Positions 1 through 11,352 are shown, counted from the first letter of the stretch. The stretch is 64,000 nt of DNA from Streptomyces sp. NBC_01445 (GCF_035918235.1 NZ_CP109485.1:4402001-4466000), one strand, 5' to 3'. Notes: generated from the letters alone by a model not told the origin. Translations and numbers: made by a program.

Positions 1-417
1 GCAGAACGGGACGACGTACATCGTCCGGCCCTTCATCGAGCCGCGGAAGATGCCGCCGTTGCCCCCGCTGCCCTGGAAGATCTCACGCATCTCCGTGGGG
101 GCTTTCCAGTGGTTGGTGGGGCCCGCGTCCTGCTCCTTCTCGGAGCAGATGAACGTCCGGTCCTCGACGCGCGCGACGTCGGTCGGGTCGGAGGCGGCGT
201 AGTACGAGTTCGGGCGCTTGATCGGGTCGAGCTTCTTGAACGTTCCCTTGTCGACCAGTTCCTCTGCGAGGCGCTCGTACTCGGCCTCCGACCCGTCGCA
301 CCAGACCACACGGTCCGGCTGCGTCAGTTCAGCGATCTCGTTGACCCACGAGATCAGTTCCTGGTGCTTGGTGGGGACATTGCCCAAAGAAACGGGAGCC
401 GCGATGTCGCGCGCCAC
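1..417 (-). CDS. pckG: Phosphoenolpyruvate carboxykinase (GTP), N-terminal part
   Basis: The visible 139 codons begin [13 protein letters not shown] and contain the N-terminal domain of GTP-dependent PEP carboxykinase, including the stretch [12 protein letters not shown], a family signature. The enzyme converts oxaloacetate plus GTP to phosphoenolpyruvate, GDP and CO2 and is the entry point to gluconeogenesis in the cytosol. The gene reads leftwards off the window edge, so the kinase loop and C-terminal two thirds are not visible. The GTG start at 417 is preceded by an AGGAG ribosome binding site 5 bases away, which fixes the start well. It is divergent from the hemolysin III gene, and a 23-bp tandem repeat lies between them. 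The identification is firm from sequence similarity I recognise. Confidence 0.93.
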   Translation of the reverse strand, partial: MARDIAAPVSLGNVPTKHQELISWVNEIAELTQPDRVVWCDGSEAEYERLAEELVDKGTFKKLDPIKRPNSYYAASDPTDVARVEDRTFICSEKEQDAGPTNHWKAPTEMREIFQGSGGNGGIFRGSMKGRTMYVVPFC

Positions 418-584
418 GATTGCTCCTAAATGAGGGGTTTTTGTGTTGTTGCCCCTTGGGGGCTGCGACCCGGATGCTTCACGTGTTGATCCCTCTGGCG
501 CTCATCCGGTGCCGACCGCACTCATATGATCATCCGACGCGGGCGCCCATATGTCCAGAGGGCCCCACAGCTGAGCGAAGTGAG

Positions 585-630
585 GATCGCCACTCGTATG
601 CGTCACTGATCGTCACTCGTATTCGTTACT
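585..630. repeat. Tandem 23-bp direct repeat in the pckG/hemolysin III intergenic region
   Basis: Two adjacent 23-base units, 585-607 and 608-630, match at 20 of 23 positions; each contains CACTCGTAT followed by CGT and ACT. The second unit ends about 15 bases before a possible -10 hexamer TACGAT (645-650). The 23-base period places both units on nearly the same face of the helix, as expected for a protein binding site, but no regulator can be named. GTCAC/GTTAC words occur in it, but with spacings of 5 and 8, not the 6 of GlnR- or AfsQ1-type boxes. Confidence 0.6.
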
Positions 631-657
631 TACGGCCCCGTAGGTACGATGCGGCAC

Positions 658-1338
658 ATGACTGCCGCCACGCCATCCGAAGTGACCGCGACAGAGCCCG
701 TTCCGGTGAAACCCCGGCTGCGCGGCTGGCTGCACGCAGGGATGTTCCCCGCGGTCGTCATCTCCGGCCTGGTGCTGACCGCGCTCGCGGACTCCACCCG
801 CGGCCGGATCGCCTGCGGTATCTACGTCCTCACAGCCTGCCTGCTCTTCGGCGTGAGCGCGCTCTACCACCGGGGCAACTGGGGCCCGCGCGCGGACGGC
901 GTACTGCGCCGCCTCGACCACGCGAACATCTTCCTGATCATCGCGGGCACCTACACGCCGCTCACGATGCTGCTGCTCCCCGAGGCCAAGGGCCAGTGGC
1001 TGCTGTGGGGCATCTGGGCCGCCGCCGCGGCCGGCATCGTCTTCCGCGTCTTCTGGGTCGGCGCCCCGCGCTGGCTCTACACCCCCTGCTACATCGCGAT
1101 GGGCTGGGCGGCCGTCTTCTTCCTGCCCGACTTCCTGCACGCGGGCGGTACGGCCGTGCTCGTCTGCGTGATCGTCGGCGGGCTTCTCTACAGCGCGGGC
1201 GGCGTGATCTACGGGATCAAGCGCCCGAACCCGTCACCGCGCTGGTTCGGCTTCCACGAGGTCTTCCACTCGCTCACGCTCGCGGCGTTCGTCGTGCACT
1301 ACGTCGGCATCTCGCTGGTGGCGTACCAGCACGCCTGA
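658..1338 (+). CDS. Hemolysin III / PAQR-family integral membrane protein
   Basis: A 226-residue polytopic membrane protein of the hemolysin III (TrhA, YqfA) branch of the PAQR family. About seven hydrophobic segments are visible. Family motifs are the early SALYHRG stretch, RRLDHANIFLIIAGTYTP in the middle, and a C-terminal helix with HEVFHSLT and HY, whose conserved histidines bind metal in relatives. Bacterial members are thought to affect membrane lipid or energy status; the haemolysin name is historical. The start is uncertain: ATG at 649 has no useful ribosome binding site, while ATG at 658 lies 7 bases after a possible TACGAT -10 element and could be leaderless. A strong terminator follows. 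Confidence 0.85.
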   Translation: MTAATPSEVTATEPVPVKPRLRGWLHAGMFPAVVISGLVLTALADSTRGRIACGIYVLTACLLFGVSALYHRGNWGPRADGVLRRLDHANIFLIIAGTYTPLTMLLLPEAKGQWLLWGIWAAAAAGIVFRVFWVGAPRWLYTPCYIAMGWAAVFFLPDFLHAGGTAVLVCVIVGGLLYSAGGVIYGIKRPNPSPRWFGFHEVFHSLTLAAFVVHYVGISLVAYQHA

Positions 1339-1357
1339 CCTCGCCCTTCACCCTCCT

Positions 1358-1389
1358 GGCCGCGGCTTCCCAGCCGCGGCCATTTTTTG
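1358..1389 (+). terminator. Rho-independent terminator after the hemolysin III gene
   Basis: A near-perfect GC-rich hairpin (GGCCGCGGCT, short loop, AGCCGCGGCC) is followed directly by a run of six T. It begins about 20 bases after the stop codon and separates this gene from the MFS gene. Confidence 0.85.
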
Positions 1390-1418
1390 TGCCCCGATCC
1401 CTCGCACCCGGACAGAGA

Positions 1419-1467
1419 TTGACAGTAGCCATCTTTTGAGGGTTACTCTCATTTCATGGTTACTGTC
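1419..1467 (+). promoter_or_regulatory. Promoter and TetR-type operator of the MFS-TetR operon, with probable leaderless start
   Basis: TTGACA at 1419-1424 and GTTACT at 1442-1447 are spaced 17 bases apart as -35 and -10 boxes. The predicted start point is at or within a few bases of the ATG at 1456, and no ribosome binding site precedes that ATG, so the mRNA is probably leaderless. GACAGTAGCC (1421-1430) and GGTTACTCTC (1441-1450) form an imperfect dyad over the promoter. A third half-site, GGTTACTGTC (1458-1467), lies inside the first codons. The TetR protein encoded downstream is the obvious candidate ligand. Confidence 0.6.
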
Positions 1468-3012
1468 ACCAAGCAGGACTCACCGCAGGACAGCGTGCAG
1501 CGCGACCTGCGCCGGTGGTGGGCGCTCGGCGCCCTGGTCGCGAGCATGCTCGTGCTCGGCTTCGACATGACGATCCTCAACGTGGCGCTGCCGACGATCG
1601 CTGCCGACCTCGGCGCGGACACCGGTCAGCAGCAGTGGATGGCGGACTCGTACGTCGTCGTCTTCGCCGCCCTGATGCTTCCGGCCGGGCTGCTCGGCGA
1701 CCGGTTCGGGCGGCGCCGGATGCTCATCGCCGGGCTCGGCGTCTTCCTCGCGGGCTCGCTCGTGGGGGCGCTCGCGAGTGACGTCGGCTGGGTGATCGGC
1801 GCCCGCGCGCTGATGGGCGTCGGCGCCGCGCTCGTCATGCCGCTGGCCCTGTCCGTGCTGCCCTCGCTCTTCGCCCCCGACGAGCGCACCAAGGCCGTCG
1901 GGATCATCTCCGCGGCCTCGGCGGTCGGCATGCCGCTCGGCCCGATCCTCGGCGGCTGGCTCCTCGACCACTTCTGGTGGGGCTCGGTCTTCCTGATCAA
2001 CATCCCGATGGTCGCCATAGGCATCACGGCCTGCCTGTTCCTGCTGCCGGAAACCCGCGACCCCGCCTCACCTCGGGTCGACGCCGTCTCCACGGCGCTC
2101 ACCGCGGCCGGTCTCGGTGCCCTGATCTACGCGATCATCGAGGCGCCGCACCACGGCTGGACCGACCCGGTGGTGCTGGTCCTGTGCGCGGCCTCCGTCG
2201 CCCTGGTCACCGCTCTCGTCCTGCGTGAGCGGCGCAGCGAGCGGCCGCTGCTCGACCTCGCCCTGCTGGCCCGCCGCGGCTTCCTGCTCAACACGCTCGC
2301 GGCCACCCTCGGCATGTTCGTCCTGTCGGGCCTGATGTTCGTGCTGCCGCAGTACCTCCAGGCCGTCCTCGGCAACGACGCGCTCGGCACCGGCGTACGA
2401 CTGCTGCCGATGATGGCCGGGATGCTGGTGGCCGCGAAGTGCGCGCAGCCGCTGGTCGCCAGGTTCGGGCCGCCCGCGGTGATCAGCGGGGCGCTCACCG
2501 TCCTGGCCTTCGCCGCGTTCCTCGGCAGCCGCACCACGGCCGACTCCGGTTACGGGTTCACCGCGCTGTGGCTGAGCATCGCCGGGGTCGGCTTCTCCTT
2601 CGCGCTCGTCCCCGCGATGGGCGCCGCACTGTCGGCGCTGCCCGCGGACCGGGCGGGCAGCGGCTCGGGCCTCCTGATGACGGTGCGGCAGGTGGGCGGC
2701 GCGCTCGGCATCGCCCTGCTCGGCGCGCTCCTCGCCGGGGCGTACGGCAGCCGCCTCGACACCGGCGGCCTGACCGGCCCGGCGGCGGACACGGCCAAGG
2801 ACTCCGTGGTGGCCGCCCACGCCGTGGCCACGAAGCTCGGGGACCACGCCCTCGCCTCGTCTGCGAACACCGCGTACGTCCACGGGATGAGCGTGGTGCT
2901 GCTCGTCGTGGGCGTCGCGTCGCTGGTCACCGCCCTGCTGGCGGCCGCCCTGCTCCCCCGTACCGCGCCGGCCACGGGCGTGGCCCCGGTCCCCGGTGAT
3001 GCCCGAGAATGA
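1456..3012 (+). CDS. MFS multidrug exporter, DHA2 (EmrB/QacA) family, 14 TM
   Basis: A 518-residue major facilitator with about 14 hydrophobic helices, the usual size for drug:proton antiporters of the DHA2 family. After a charged N-terminus, the first helix runs into FDMTILNVALPTIAADLG, the classic motif D1 of this group. Motif A appears as GLLGDRFGRRRML between helices 2 and 3, and motif C-like glycine/proline residues (GMPLGPILGGWLL) in helix 5. It should export a hydrophobic drug or metabolite across the inner membrane. The downstream tetR gene overlaps its end by 14 bases, so the two form one operon under the palindromic promoter. The substrate cannot be predicted. Confidence 0.9.
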   Translation: MVTVTKQDSPQDSVQRDLRRWWALGALVASMLVLGFDMTILNVALPTIAADLGADTGQQQWMADSYVVVFAALMLPAGLLGDRFGRRRMLIAGLGVFLAGSLVGALASDVGWVIGARALMGVGAALVMPLALSVLPSLFAPDERTKAVGIISAASAVGMPLGPILGGWLLDHFWWGSVFLINIPMVAIGITACLFLLPETRDPASPRVDAVSTALTAAGLGALIYAIIEAPHHGWTDPVVLVLCAASVALVTALVLRERRSERPLLDLALLARRGFLLNTLAATLGMFVLSGLMFVLPQYLQAVLGNDALGTGVRLLPMMAGMLVAAKCAQPLVARFGPPAVISGALTVLAFAAFLGSRTTADSGYGFTALWLSIAGVGFSFALVPAMGAALSALPADRAGSGSGLLMTVRQVGGALGIALLGALLAGAYGSRLDTGGLTGPAADTAKDSVVAAHAVATKLGDHALASSANTAYVHGMSVVLLVVGVASLVTALLAAALLPRTAPATGVAPVPGDARE

Positions 3013-3634
3013 GCCCATGGCCCCCTCCGCACGCTCCACCTCCGCCGCCGACCGCCCCGGGATGGGCCTTCGCGAACGCAAGAAGCTCAAGACCCGCGTG
3101 GCGATCAGGGACGCGACGTACCGCCTGATCACCGAGCAGGGGTACGACGCGACGACGGTCGAGCAGATCGCAGAGGCCGCCGAGGTGTCGCCGTCCACGG
3201 TGTTCCGGTACTTCCCCACCAAGGAAGACATCGTCATCACGGACGAGTACGACGCGACGCTGGAGGCCGAGCTGCGGGCGCGGCCCGCGGACGAGTCGAT
3301 CGTCGACTCGCTGAAGCATGTGATCGCGCAGGCCGTGTACCTCGGGTTCGACGACGATCCCGAGGTGTCACGGCTGCGGACCAGGCTCCAGGTCGAGGTG
3401 CCCGCGGTGCGCTCCCGGATGATGGAGTCCATGTCCGTCACCGGGCAGCTGCTGTGCCGGGTGATCGGCGAGCGCACCGGCCGCGACGCGGACGGGCTTG
3501 AGGTCCGCGTCTACGCGATGGCGCTGGTCGGCGCGCTCATGGAGACCACGCTGTACTGGGCCGAGCACGGCCACCAGGAAGACCTGCGCGACCTGATGGA
3601 CCGCACGCTGGAGACGTTCAGGAACGGTCTCTAG
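2999..3634 (+). CDS. TetR-family transcriptional regulator
   Basis: About 211 residues. The N-terminal helix-turn-helix covers residues about 25-70: RERKKLKTRVAIRDATYRL, then TVEQIAEAAEVSPSTVFRYFPTKEDIV, a textbook TetR recognition helix and YF/PTKE turn. The C-terminal half is an all-helical ligand-binding domain resembling TetR_C of the MftR/AcrR type. It overlaps the end of the MFS gene, so it is co-transcribed and probably represses the operon from the dyad at 1421-1450. The ATG at 2999 is taken, but GTG at 2996 and ATG at 3017 are alternatives. The ligand is unknown. Confidence 0.88.
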   Translation: MPENEPMAPSARSTSAADRPGMGLRERKKLKTRVAIRDATYRLITEQGYDATTVEQIAEAAEVSPSTVFRYFPTKEDIVITDEYDATLEAELRARPADESIVDSLKHVIAQAVYLGFDDDPEVSRLRTRLQVEVPAVRSRMMESMSVTGQLLCRVIGERTGRDADGLEVRVYAMALVGALMETTLYWAEHGHQEDLRDLMDRTLETFRNGL

Positions 3635-3667
3635 CGCCCGGCGGCGTCCGGCGGCGTCCGGCTCGCT

Positions 3668-5686
<2,019 letters not shown>

Positions 5687-5805
5687 GCGCCCCATCCTCG
5701 CGCACGCCGGTCGCCGATCGGCCCTTTGATCCCCGGCCTCTCGCGCCGTGACCCCATACGCAGCACACTTGACGCGGAACCGTTGCCGCCGGAGGGGGAC
5801 CTGAA

Positions 5806-8800
5806 ATGCGAGACAGCCATCGGGCGGAAGCCGAGGGGCTGTTGGCCCGGGCCGTGGAGGAGGAAGTACGGCGTTCGGGCGGGCGCACGGACGGCGGGGT
5901 ACTGCTGTCCCGTGCGCGCGGTGCGCTCGACGCCATGGCGGAGACCGCCGCCGAGGAGTACACGCAGTTCACACACGCCCTGGACGAGGCCGAGGCCGGG
6001 CAGATTTCGTTCGGGCAGCGCTTCACCCAGGAGCGGGGATCGACTCCCCTGCTGGTCACGGCCGTTGCGGCGGTGGGCGCCTGCCTGGCCGACCTGCTGC
6101 TCGGTACGGACGCGGGGACCGCGGTCGGTGCGGGCGCGGCCGTCGCTGTGCTGGGCGCCGCCACGACCGTCGCGAAGGTGACGGCCTCTCATGTGCCCGC
6201 CGCGAGCCGCCGCGCCGGGGCGAGGAGCCAGCCGGGCGGGCCCGAACAGCTGAGACTGCAGTGGCTGACGGCGCTCGACGTGCGGGGGATCCGGCCGTTC
6301 CTCGATCAGCAGCGCGTCCTCGCCGCGACCGCGGGGACCGGCGCGAAGAAGCCGACGCCGCAGTTGCGCCGTACCGACAAGAGCGCGGCGGCCAGGCGGC
6401 GCAACGTACTGGAACAGTCGTTCGGCCAACTCCCGGAGCCGGAGGGCTCGTTCGCGGGCCGTAGGGCGCAGATGCAGCGCATCGCCCAGTGGGTGCACGC
6501 GGCGCGTGCGAGCACCGAGACCCGGCCCACCGTCGTCGTGCTGCACGGCGCGCCCGGCTCGGGCCGTACGACGCTCGCGGTGCGGGCGGCGCACGGGCTG
6601 CGCGACCAGTTCCGCGGCGCGTGCGTCGTGGACCTGCGGGGTGACGCGCCCGAGGCCCCGCTGTCGACCCGGGACGCGCTGCTCCATCTGCTGAACCGGC
6701 TCGGCGCGCCGCGCGAGCAGCTGCTCTTCCGGGAGCGTTCCTCGCAGGAGCAGCAGGTGCGGCGCCTCAGCGAGCTGTACCACCAGCATCTGACGGGGCT
6801 TCCGGTCACGATCGTCCTGGACGACGCGAACGACGCGGAGCAGGTGCGCACGCTGATCCCCGAGCGGTCCGACAGCCTCGTCCTGGTGACGGCGCGCAAG
6901 CCGCTCGACCTGCCGGCGGACGTCCCGGCGTGGGTGCACCAGGTGCCGGTGGACGCGCTGGACGCGGCGGGCTCGGAGGAACTGCTGCGCGAGTCCGCGG
7001 AGGACGACTCAGGGCCCTACGACTCCGAATCGTCGGACACCGTAAGGGAGTTGTGCGGTGGCCTGCCGCTGGCGCTGCGCATCGCGGGCTCCGCGATCGG
7101 GCCGCGTACGACGCGCGCACTGGCGTCCGACCTGGGTGCGTACGGGCCCGTGGAGCCGGTCGAGCGGGTGCTGTGGCTGCGCTACACCGACCAGCCGGAG
7201 GCGGCCCGGCGGCTGCTGCGTCGGCTCGCGCTGGCCGGACGGGCCTCGCTCGGTGCGGCCGCGGCGGCCGCGCTCCTCGCGACGGACGAGTCGGAGGCCA
7301 CCCGCCATCTGACGGCGCTGTCACGCGCCGGGCTGATCGACCATGTGCGGGGAAGCCGGTACCGGCTGCACGACCTCGTCCGCTCCTTCGCGCAGGCCCG
7401 CCTCCTCGACGAGGAGGAACCGGCCGAGCGGACGGCCGCGCAGGAACGCCTCATCCAGAACTACGCGGAGCTCGCGGACTCGGTGATCCGGCTCGTCGAC
7501 GGCAAGATGTCGACGCGCGCCGGCCAGGTCGGCCCGCACGGCTTCACCTCGCTGGACGCCGCGCTGCGCTGGCTCGACGACGAGTCCAGCTTCATCACGG
7601 CGACGCTGCGTGGCGCGGAGGGCGTCGACCAGGCGGCCGTACTCAATCTGCTCGGCGCGCTGTGCGACTACTGCCTGCTGCGCGGCGACCTCTACCGACT
7701 CGGCGAGATCAGCGAGCTCACCCAGGCCGTCGACCAGGGGCTTCTCGTGCGCTCGGTCCAGTGGCGCACGGGTATCGCGGCGCGCCAGCTCGGCGAGCTC
7801 GACAAGGCGCGTACGACGCTGGCGTCCGTGGTGGACCTCTACTTCGAGGCGCACCACAACGCGGGCGCGGCCCGTGCCCTGTGTTCGCTGGGCATCACGC
7901 TGCACCACCAGGGCCAGCTCAAGGAGGCGGCGGCGAAGCTCCGCGAGGCCCTCGACCTCCAGATCACGGAGGAGACGGCGGGCGACCGGGGCTGGACGCT
8001 GCACGCGCTCGCCGCGGTGGAGCGAGACCGGGCCCACGTAAAGGAGGCGCTCGATCTGCTGACCTCGGCGCTGACCCTGCACCGCGAGAACGAGTCCGTG
8101 CACGGCGAGGCATGGGCGCACTTCCAGCTGGGGCAGCTGTGCCTGCGGATGGGCGACGTGCCGGGCGCGGAGCGTGAGCTGCGCGCCGCCCTCGACCTGT
8201 ACAGCCGTACGCGCGACAGCCGCGGCGAGGCATGGGCGCTCACGCAGCTGGCGCGGGTGCGCCTGGTGGACGGCGATGCGTCGGCGGCCGTCGACGGACT
8301 GCGCCAGGCCGCCTCGCGCCACCGCGACAACGAGGACGCGCGCGGCGAGGCCTGGACGCTCTACTACCTGGGCCAGGCCCTGGAGGAGAGCGGCAACCTC
8401 GACCAGGCGGTACGCGAGCTGGAGCGCTCCCGCACGATGTTCTCTCGGATGCGCGACGTGTACGGGCTCGCCTGCGCCCGCCACCACTCGGCCCGGGTCA
8501 CGCGTGACCAGCGGGCCGCGCAGACGGGCTCGCTGCGCAACTCCGGCTTCGCGCGCCAGCTCCTGGTCGACGCCCGCGCCGATTTCCAGCGCATCGGCGT
8601 CGCGCACGGCGAGGGGTGGACGTGCCTGGAGCTGGCGGTGGTGGACGCGGGCAACGGGCGCGCGGCCCAGGCTCTGGCCCTGTGCGAGGAGGCGGCGGCG
8701 CTGTTCGCGTCCTACGGCGACCGCCGCGGCGAGGACTGGGCGCACTTCCTGCGCTGCACGCTGCTGCCGTACGCGTCCCCGGGCGGCTCGGAGATCGGCA

Positions 8801-9009
8801 CGGCCGTGGCGCAGGAAGAGCTGTCCCAGCTCGCCCGCGCCACCCACGCCGGCCGGGACGCCAAGCTCGACGACTACGTGGAGGCCTACCAGCTCCTCCT
8901 GGAACGCGGCGCGGACCTGGAGGCAGGCTGGCAGGCCTGGCGCCTCGGCATGGTCCCCAAGCGCCACGCCCGCGACGTGATGGGCGTGGAGGTGGGGGCG
9001 GGGCGGTGA
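5806..9009 (+). CDS. STAND/NB-ARC-type NTPase with C-terminal tetratricopeptide repeats
   Basis: A 1067-residue multidomain protein. Residues about 1-90 are helical. A hydrophobic, Gly/Ala-rich stretch at about 84-127 may form one or two membrane helices. A linker follows, then an NTPase core with Walker [10 protein letters not shown] (about 248-256), Walker [10 protein letters not shown] (about 333-341) and a [11 protein letters not shown] (GxP-type) motif, ending in a winged-helix segment ([13 protein letters not shown]). The second half is a series of TPR units, several sharing GEAW at the start of helix A. This is the STAND signal-transduction architecture (AfsR-like without the SARP DNA-binding domain). 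GGAGGGGGA gives a strong ribosome binding site. No partner gene is adjacent, so its signal and output are unknown. Confidence 0.85.
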   Translation: MRDSHRAEAEGLLARAVEEEVRRSGGRTDGGVLLSRARGALDAMAETAAEEYTQFTHALDEAEAGQISFGQRFTQERGSTPLLVTAVAAVGACLADLLLGTDAGTAVGAGAAVAVLGAATTVAKVTASHVPAASRRAGARSQPGGPEQLRLQWLTALDVRGIRPFLDQQRVLAATAGTGAKKPTPQLRRTDKSAAARRRNVLEQSFGQLPEPEGSFAGRRAQMQRIAQWVHAARASTETRPTVVVLHGAPGSGRTTLAVRAAHGLRDQFRGACVVDLRGDAPEAPLSTRDALLHLLNRLGAPREQLLFRERSSQEQQVRRLSELYHQHLTGLPVTIVLDDANDAEQVRTLIPERSDSLVLVTARKPLDLPADVPAWVHQVPVDALDAAGSEELLRESAEDDSGPYDSESSDTVRELCGGLPLALRIAGSAIGPRTTRALASDLGAYGPVEPVERVLWLRYTDQPEAARRLLRRLALAGRASLGAAAAAALLATDESEATRHLTALSRAGLIDHVRGSRYRLHDLVRSFAQARLLDEEEPAERTAAQERLIQNYAELADSVIRLVDGKMSTRAGQVGPHGFTSLDAALRWLDDESSFITATLRGAEGVDQAAVLNLLGALCDYCLLRGDLYRLGEISELTQAVDQGLLVRSVQWRTGIAARQLGELDKARTTLASVVDLYFEAHHNAGAARALCSLGITLHHQGQLKEAAAKLREALDLQITEETAGDRGWTLHALAAVERDRAHVKEALDLLTSALTLHRENESVHGEAWAHFQLGQLCLRMGDVPGAERELRAALDLYSRTRDSRGEAWALTQLARVRLVDGDASAAVDGLRQAASRHRDNEDARGEAWTLYYLGQALEESGNLDQAVRELERSRTMFSRMRDVYGLACARHHSARVTRDQRAAQTGSLRNSGFARQLLVDARADFQRIGVAHGEGWTCLELAVVDAGNGRAAQALALCEEAAALFASYGDRRGEDWAHFLRCTLLPYASPGGSEIGTAVAQEELSQLARATHAGRDAKLDDYVEAYQLLLERGADLEAGWQAWRLGMVPKRHARDVMGVEVGAGR

Positions 9010-9477
9010 GGGGGCGAGGCCCTGCGGGGCGGTGCGAGGGGGGTGCCTGACGCGGGGCGCTCAGCGCGAGGCGCTGCGAGCGCGTGAGCGCGTGAGCGCG
9101 TGAGCGCGTGAGCGCGTGAGCGCCGCGTGTCCGGGGCGCCGCGTGACGCGGGGGCGCAAGGTGCTGCGGGCGCCGCGTGGCGCGAGGCGCTCAGGCGCGA
9201 GGTGCCGGGTGCACGACGGCGCTGCGGCCGGGGCGCCGCATGGCCGGGCGCTCAGGGCGCGAGGCATTGCGCGGCACAAGGGCGCTCAGGCCGCGGCGCG
9301 GGGTCGCTCACGGCGCGGCGCTTCGGGCCCGTGAGCACGAGCCCGCTGCGTGGCGGGAGGTGCCGGGGACGAGGCGCCGGATACGAGGGTGCTGCGGGCG
9401 CGTGAGCGTACCGGCGCAGCGCGAAACCGCTCGGCGCGGCTCACTGCCGTGCCGAGCGCGTTCCGTTCAGCTGGGCG
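9010..9477. repeat. Gene-free, GC-rich degenerate repeat region with five 8-bp tandem units
   Basis: This 468-base gap is built of variants of short words such as GGCGCTCAGGCGCGAG, GGTGCTGCGGGCGC and CGCCGCGTG. At 9081-9120 the octamer CGCGTGAG is repeated five times perfectly. The possible reading frames are Arg/Gly/Ala-rich, differ in every frame, have no ribosome binding site and are unlikely to be genes. It follows the STAND NTPase gene and faces the end of the small membrane protein gene. Slippage-prone sequence of this kind is expected to vary in length between strains. Confidence 0.6.
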
Positions 9478-9714
9478 TCAGCCCTTGGCGGGCGAGGCCG
9501 GGGAGCCGGGCGCGGGGTCCGCGGCGGCGTCCGTCTTCTCCTTGAAGTCGACCTTGCCCATGTGGCGGTTCATCGACTTCATCAGGCCCCAGACGGCGAG
9601 GGCCATCACCGCGAAGACGATGAAACCGAGGACACCCGGGGTCACCTTGTTCTCGTCGACCTCCTTGGCGAGGGGGACGAGATGCGTCATTGCCAGGCTT
9701 GCGCTTGCGCTCAT
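9478..9714 (-). CDS. Small single-pass membrane protein downstream of mca
   Basis: A 78-residue protein: a short N-terminus (MSASASLAMTHLVPLAKEVDEN), one transmembrane helix (about VTPGVLGFIVFAVMALAVWGL), then a basic and Lys/Asp-rich cytoplasmic tail ending in an Ala/Pro-rich stretch. The ATG at 9714 sits one base after the mca stop codon, so the two genes are almost certainly translationally coupled. An internal ATG at 9690 (MTHLVPLAKEV) is a possible alternative start. I recognise it as a conserved actinobacterial hypothetical protein found next to mca; its role is not known, and a link to mycothiol metabolism rests on linkage only. Confidence 0.75.
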   Translation of the reverse strand: MSASASLAMTHLVPLAKEVDENKVTPGVLGFIVFAVMALAVWGLMKSMNRHMGKVDFKEKTDAAADPAPGSPASPAKG

Positions 9715-9715
9715 G

Positions 9716-10597
9716 TCAGGCATTGTCGCGGATGCCCGCAAAGAGGTCGTCCTCGGGGAGGGAGGTATCGACGAGAGACTTCGCGAGCTCGTACTCCTCG
9801 GTCGGCCACACCGCCCGCTGGAGTTCCATCGGGACCCGGAACCAGCCGCCGTCGGGGTCGATCTGCGTGGCGTGCGCGATCAGCGCCTTGTCGCGGATCT
9901 CATAGAAGTCGGCGCACGGGATGTGCGTGGTCAGCGTCCGCTCGACCCGCTCGAACTCGTCCCACCGCTTGAGCCACTCCGCGTAGGGCGACTCCAGGCC
10001 GCGGTCGAGCATCGCCTGGTGCAGCGCCTCGGTGCGCGGCCGGTTGAAGCCCTGGTTGTAGTAGAGCTTCTGCGGCTGGTAGGCCGGGCCGTACTCGGAC
10101 TCCGGGTACTTCTCGGTGTCCGCCGCGCCCTCGAAAGCCACCATCGAGATCTTGTGGGTCATGATGTGGTCGGGGTGCGGGTAGCCCCCGTTCTCGTCGT
10201 ACGTCGTGACGACCTGCGGACGGAACGAGCGGATCTGCCTGACCAGCTCCCCCGCCGCCTTGTCGACGTCCTCGAGCGCGAAGCAGCCCTCGGGCAGCGG
10301 CGGCAGCGGGTCACCCTCGGGCAGGCCCGAGTCGACGAAGCCCAGCCACTCCTGGTCGACGCCCAGGATCGCGCGCGCCTCGTCCATCTCCTTCTTGCGT
10401 ACCTCGTGGATGTTCTCCTCGATGTACGTGTCCCCCTGAAGCTTCGGGTTGAGGATGGAGCCGCGTTCCCCGCCCGTGCAGGTCACGACAAGGACGGCCA
10501 CCCCCTCGGACACGTACTTGGCCATGGTGGCCGCGCCCTTCGACGACTCGTCGTCGGGGTGGGCGTGAACGGCCATCAGTCGCAGCTGCTCAGTCAA
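9716..10597 (-). CDS. mca: Mycothiol S-conjugate amidase
   Basis: A 293-residue zinc amidase of the PIG-L/LmbE family. Mca hydrolyses mycothiol S-conjugates to glucosaminyl-inositol and a mercapturic acid that is exported, so it is the detoxification arm of mycothiol metabolism in actinobacteria. The metal-binding AHPDDE motif appears at about residues 11-16 (LRLMAVHAHPDDESSKGA) and the second His motif as HPDH near residue 143. The TTG at 10597 is chosen: GAGG lies 8 bases upstream and LTEQLRLMAVHAHPDDE is where Mca proteins begin. An ATG at 10642 would add a non-conserved extension. It pairs with the small membrane protein gene downstream. Confidence 0.92.
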   Translation of the reverse strand: MTEQLRLMAVHAHPDDESSKGAATMAKYVSEGVAVLVVTCTGGERGSILNPKLQGDTYIEENIHEVRKKEMDEARAILGVDQEWLGFVDSGLPEGDPLPPLPEGCFALEDVDKAAGELVRQIRSFRPQVVTTYDENGGYPHPDHIMTHKISMVAFEGAADTEKYPESEYGPAYQPQKLYYNQGFNRPRTEALHQAMLDRGLESPYAEWLKRWDEFERVERTLTTHIPCADFYEIRDKALIAHATQIDPDGGWFRVPMELQRAVWPTEEYELAKSLVDTSLPEDDLFAGIRDNA

Positions 10598-10749
10598 GGC
10601 AAGATCCTCAGTGAATGACTCGGTGAATAAGGCGCCCTCGGTCATACAGCGCATTGGGCGGCTTCTATAGTGACGGAACCGGGGGGCGGAAAATTCCGGC
10701 AGTCTGTCCGGGGCCGGTCCTCGACCCGCCCCGCGCGAGAGGAACGATC

Positions 10750-11154
10750 ATGAGTGCGGTGAGTGAGCAGCTCCCGGACGGCCGCTACGGCCGCTCCCGC
10801 TCCGCCGACGAACGAGCGGACCGCACCCTGAAGACCGTCGGCGCCGCGCTCGGCGCCCTGCTCGTCGTCCTGATCGGCTGGTTCGGCTACCACTACGTCT
10901 TCGGTACGAAGATCAGCGCCGAGGTCATCACCTTCAAGACCTCCGACGCGGCGGTCAAGGTGCACCTCGAGGTCCGCAAGGACAGCGACGCCAAGGGTTA
11001 CTGCACCATCCGGTCGCAGTCCGCCGACGGCGCCGAGGTGGGCCGCGCGGACTTCCGCTTCGACCAGCGCGACAGCCGGATTGACAAGGTCGTGACGCTG
11101 CGCACCACGGCCCGCGGCACCAGCGCGGAGCTGCTCGGCTGCCACACGGGGTGA
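10750..11154 (+). CDS. DUF4307 single-pass membrane protein
   Basis: A 134-residue protein with a charged N-terminus, one transmembrane helix at about residues 33-53 (AALGALLVVLIGWFGYHYVF) and a C-terminal beta-rich extracellular domain with two cysteines (GYCTI and LLGCHTG) that may form a disulphide. This is the usual DUF4307 layout, a family confined to actinobacteria and commonly placed between mca and greA. GAGAGGAACGATC before the ATG is a good ribosome binding site. Function is unknown. The gene is divergent from mca, and its promoter must lie in 10598-10749. Confidence 0.82.
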   Translation: MSAVSEQLPDGRYGRSRSADERADRTLKTVGAALGALLVVLIGWFGYHYVFGTKISAEVITFKTSDAAVKVHLEVRKDSDAKGYCTIRSQSADGAEVGRADFRFDQRDSRIDKVVTLRTTARGTSAELLGCHTG

Positions 11155-11352
11155 CCGCACGGCGGCCGTACGTTCGGCCGTACTGCAGCCGTACGGGTTT
11201 CGACGCCTGACCTGCGGTGACGAATTCTTGATGGCATATGTCCTCCCCCTTCGGCGCCTGAATTGTTAGGCTCGTGGTTTCGCCCACCCGTGAAGGCACA
11301 TGCTTCTGGGTAGGGCGATGCTTTGTATTCCCAGTACCTACGAGGAGCACCT

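Noticed and set aside
591..630. GTCAC/GTTAC words in the pckG upstream repeat as a GlnR or AfsQ1 box
   Set aside because: Spacings are 5 and 8 bases, not 6, so they do not match the consensus.
9061..9545. Several Arg/Gly-rich frames in the repeat gap after the STAND NTPase
   Set aside because: They arise from repeated GC words in all frames, have no start signals and do not resemble proteins.
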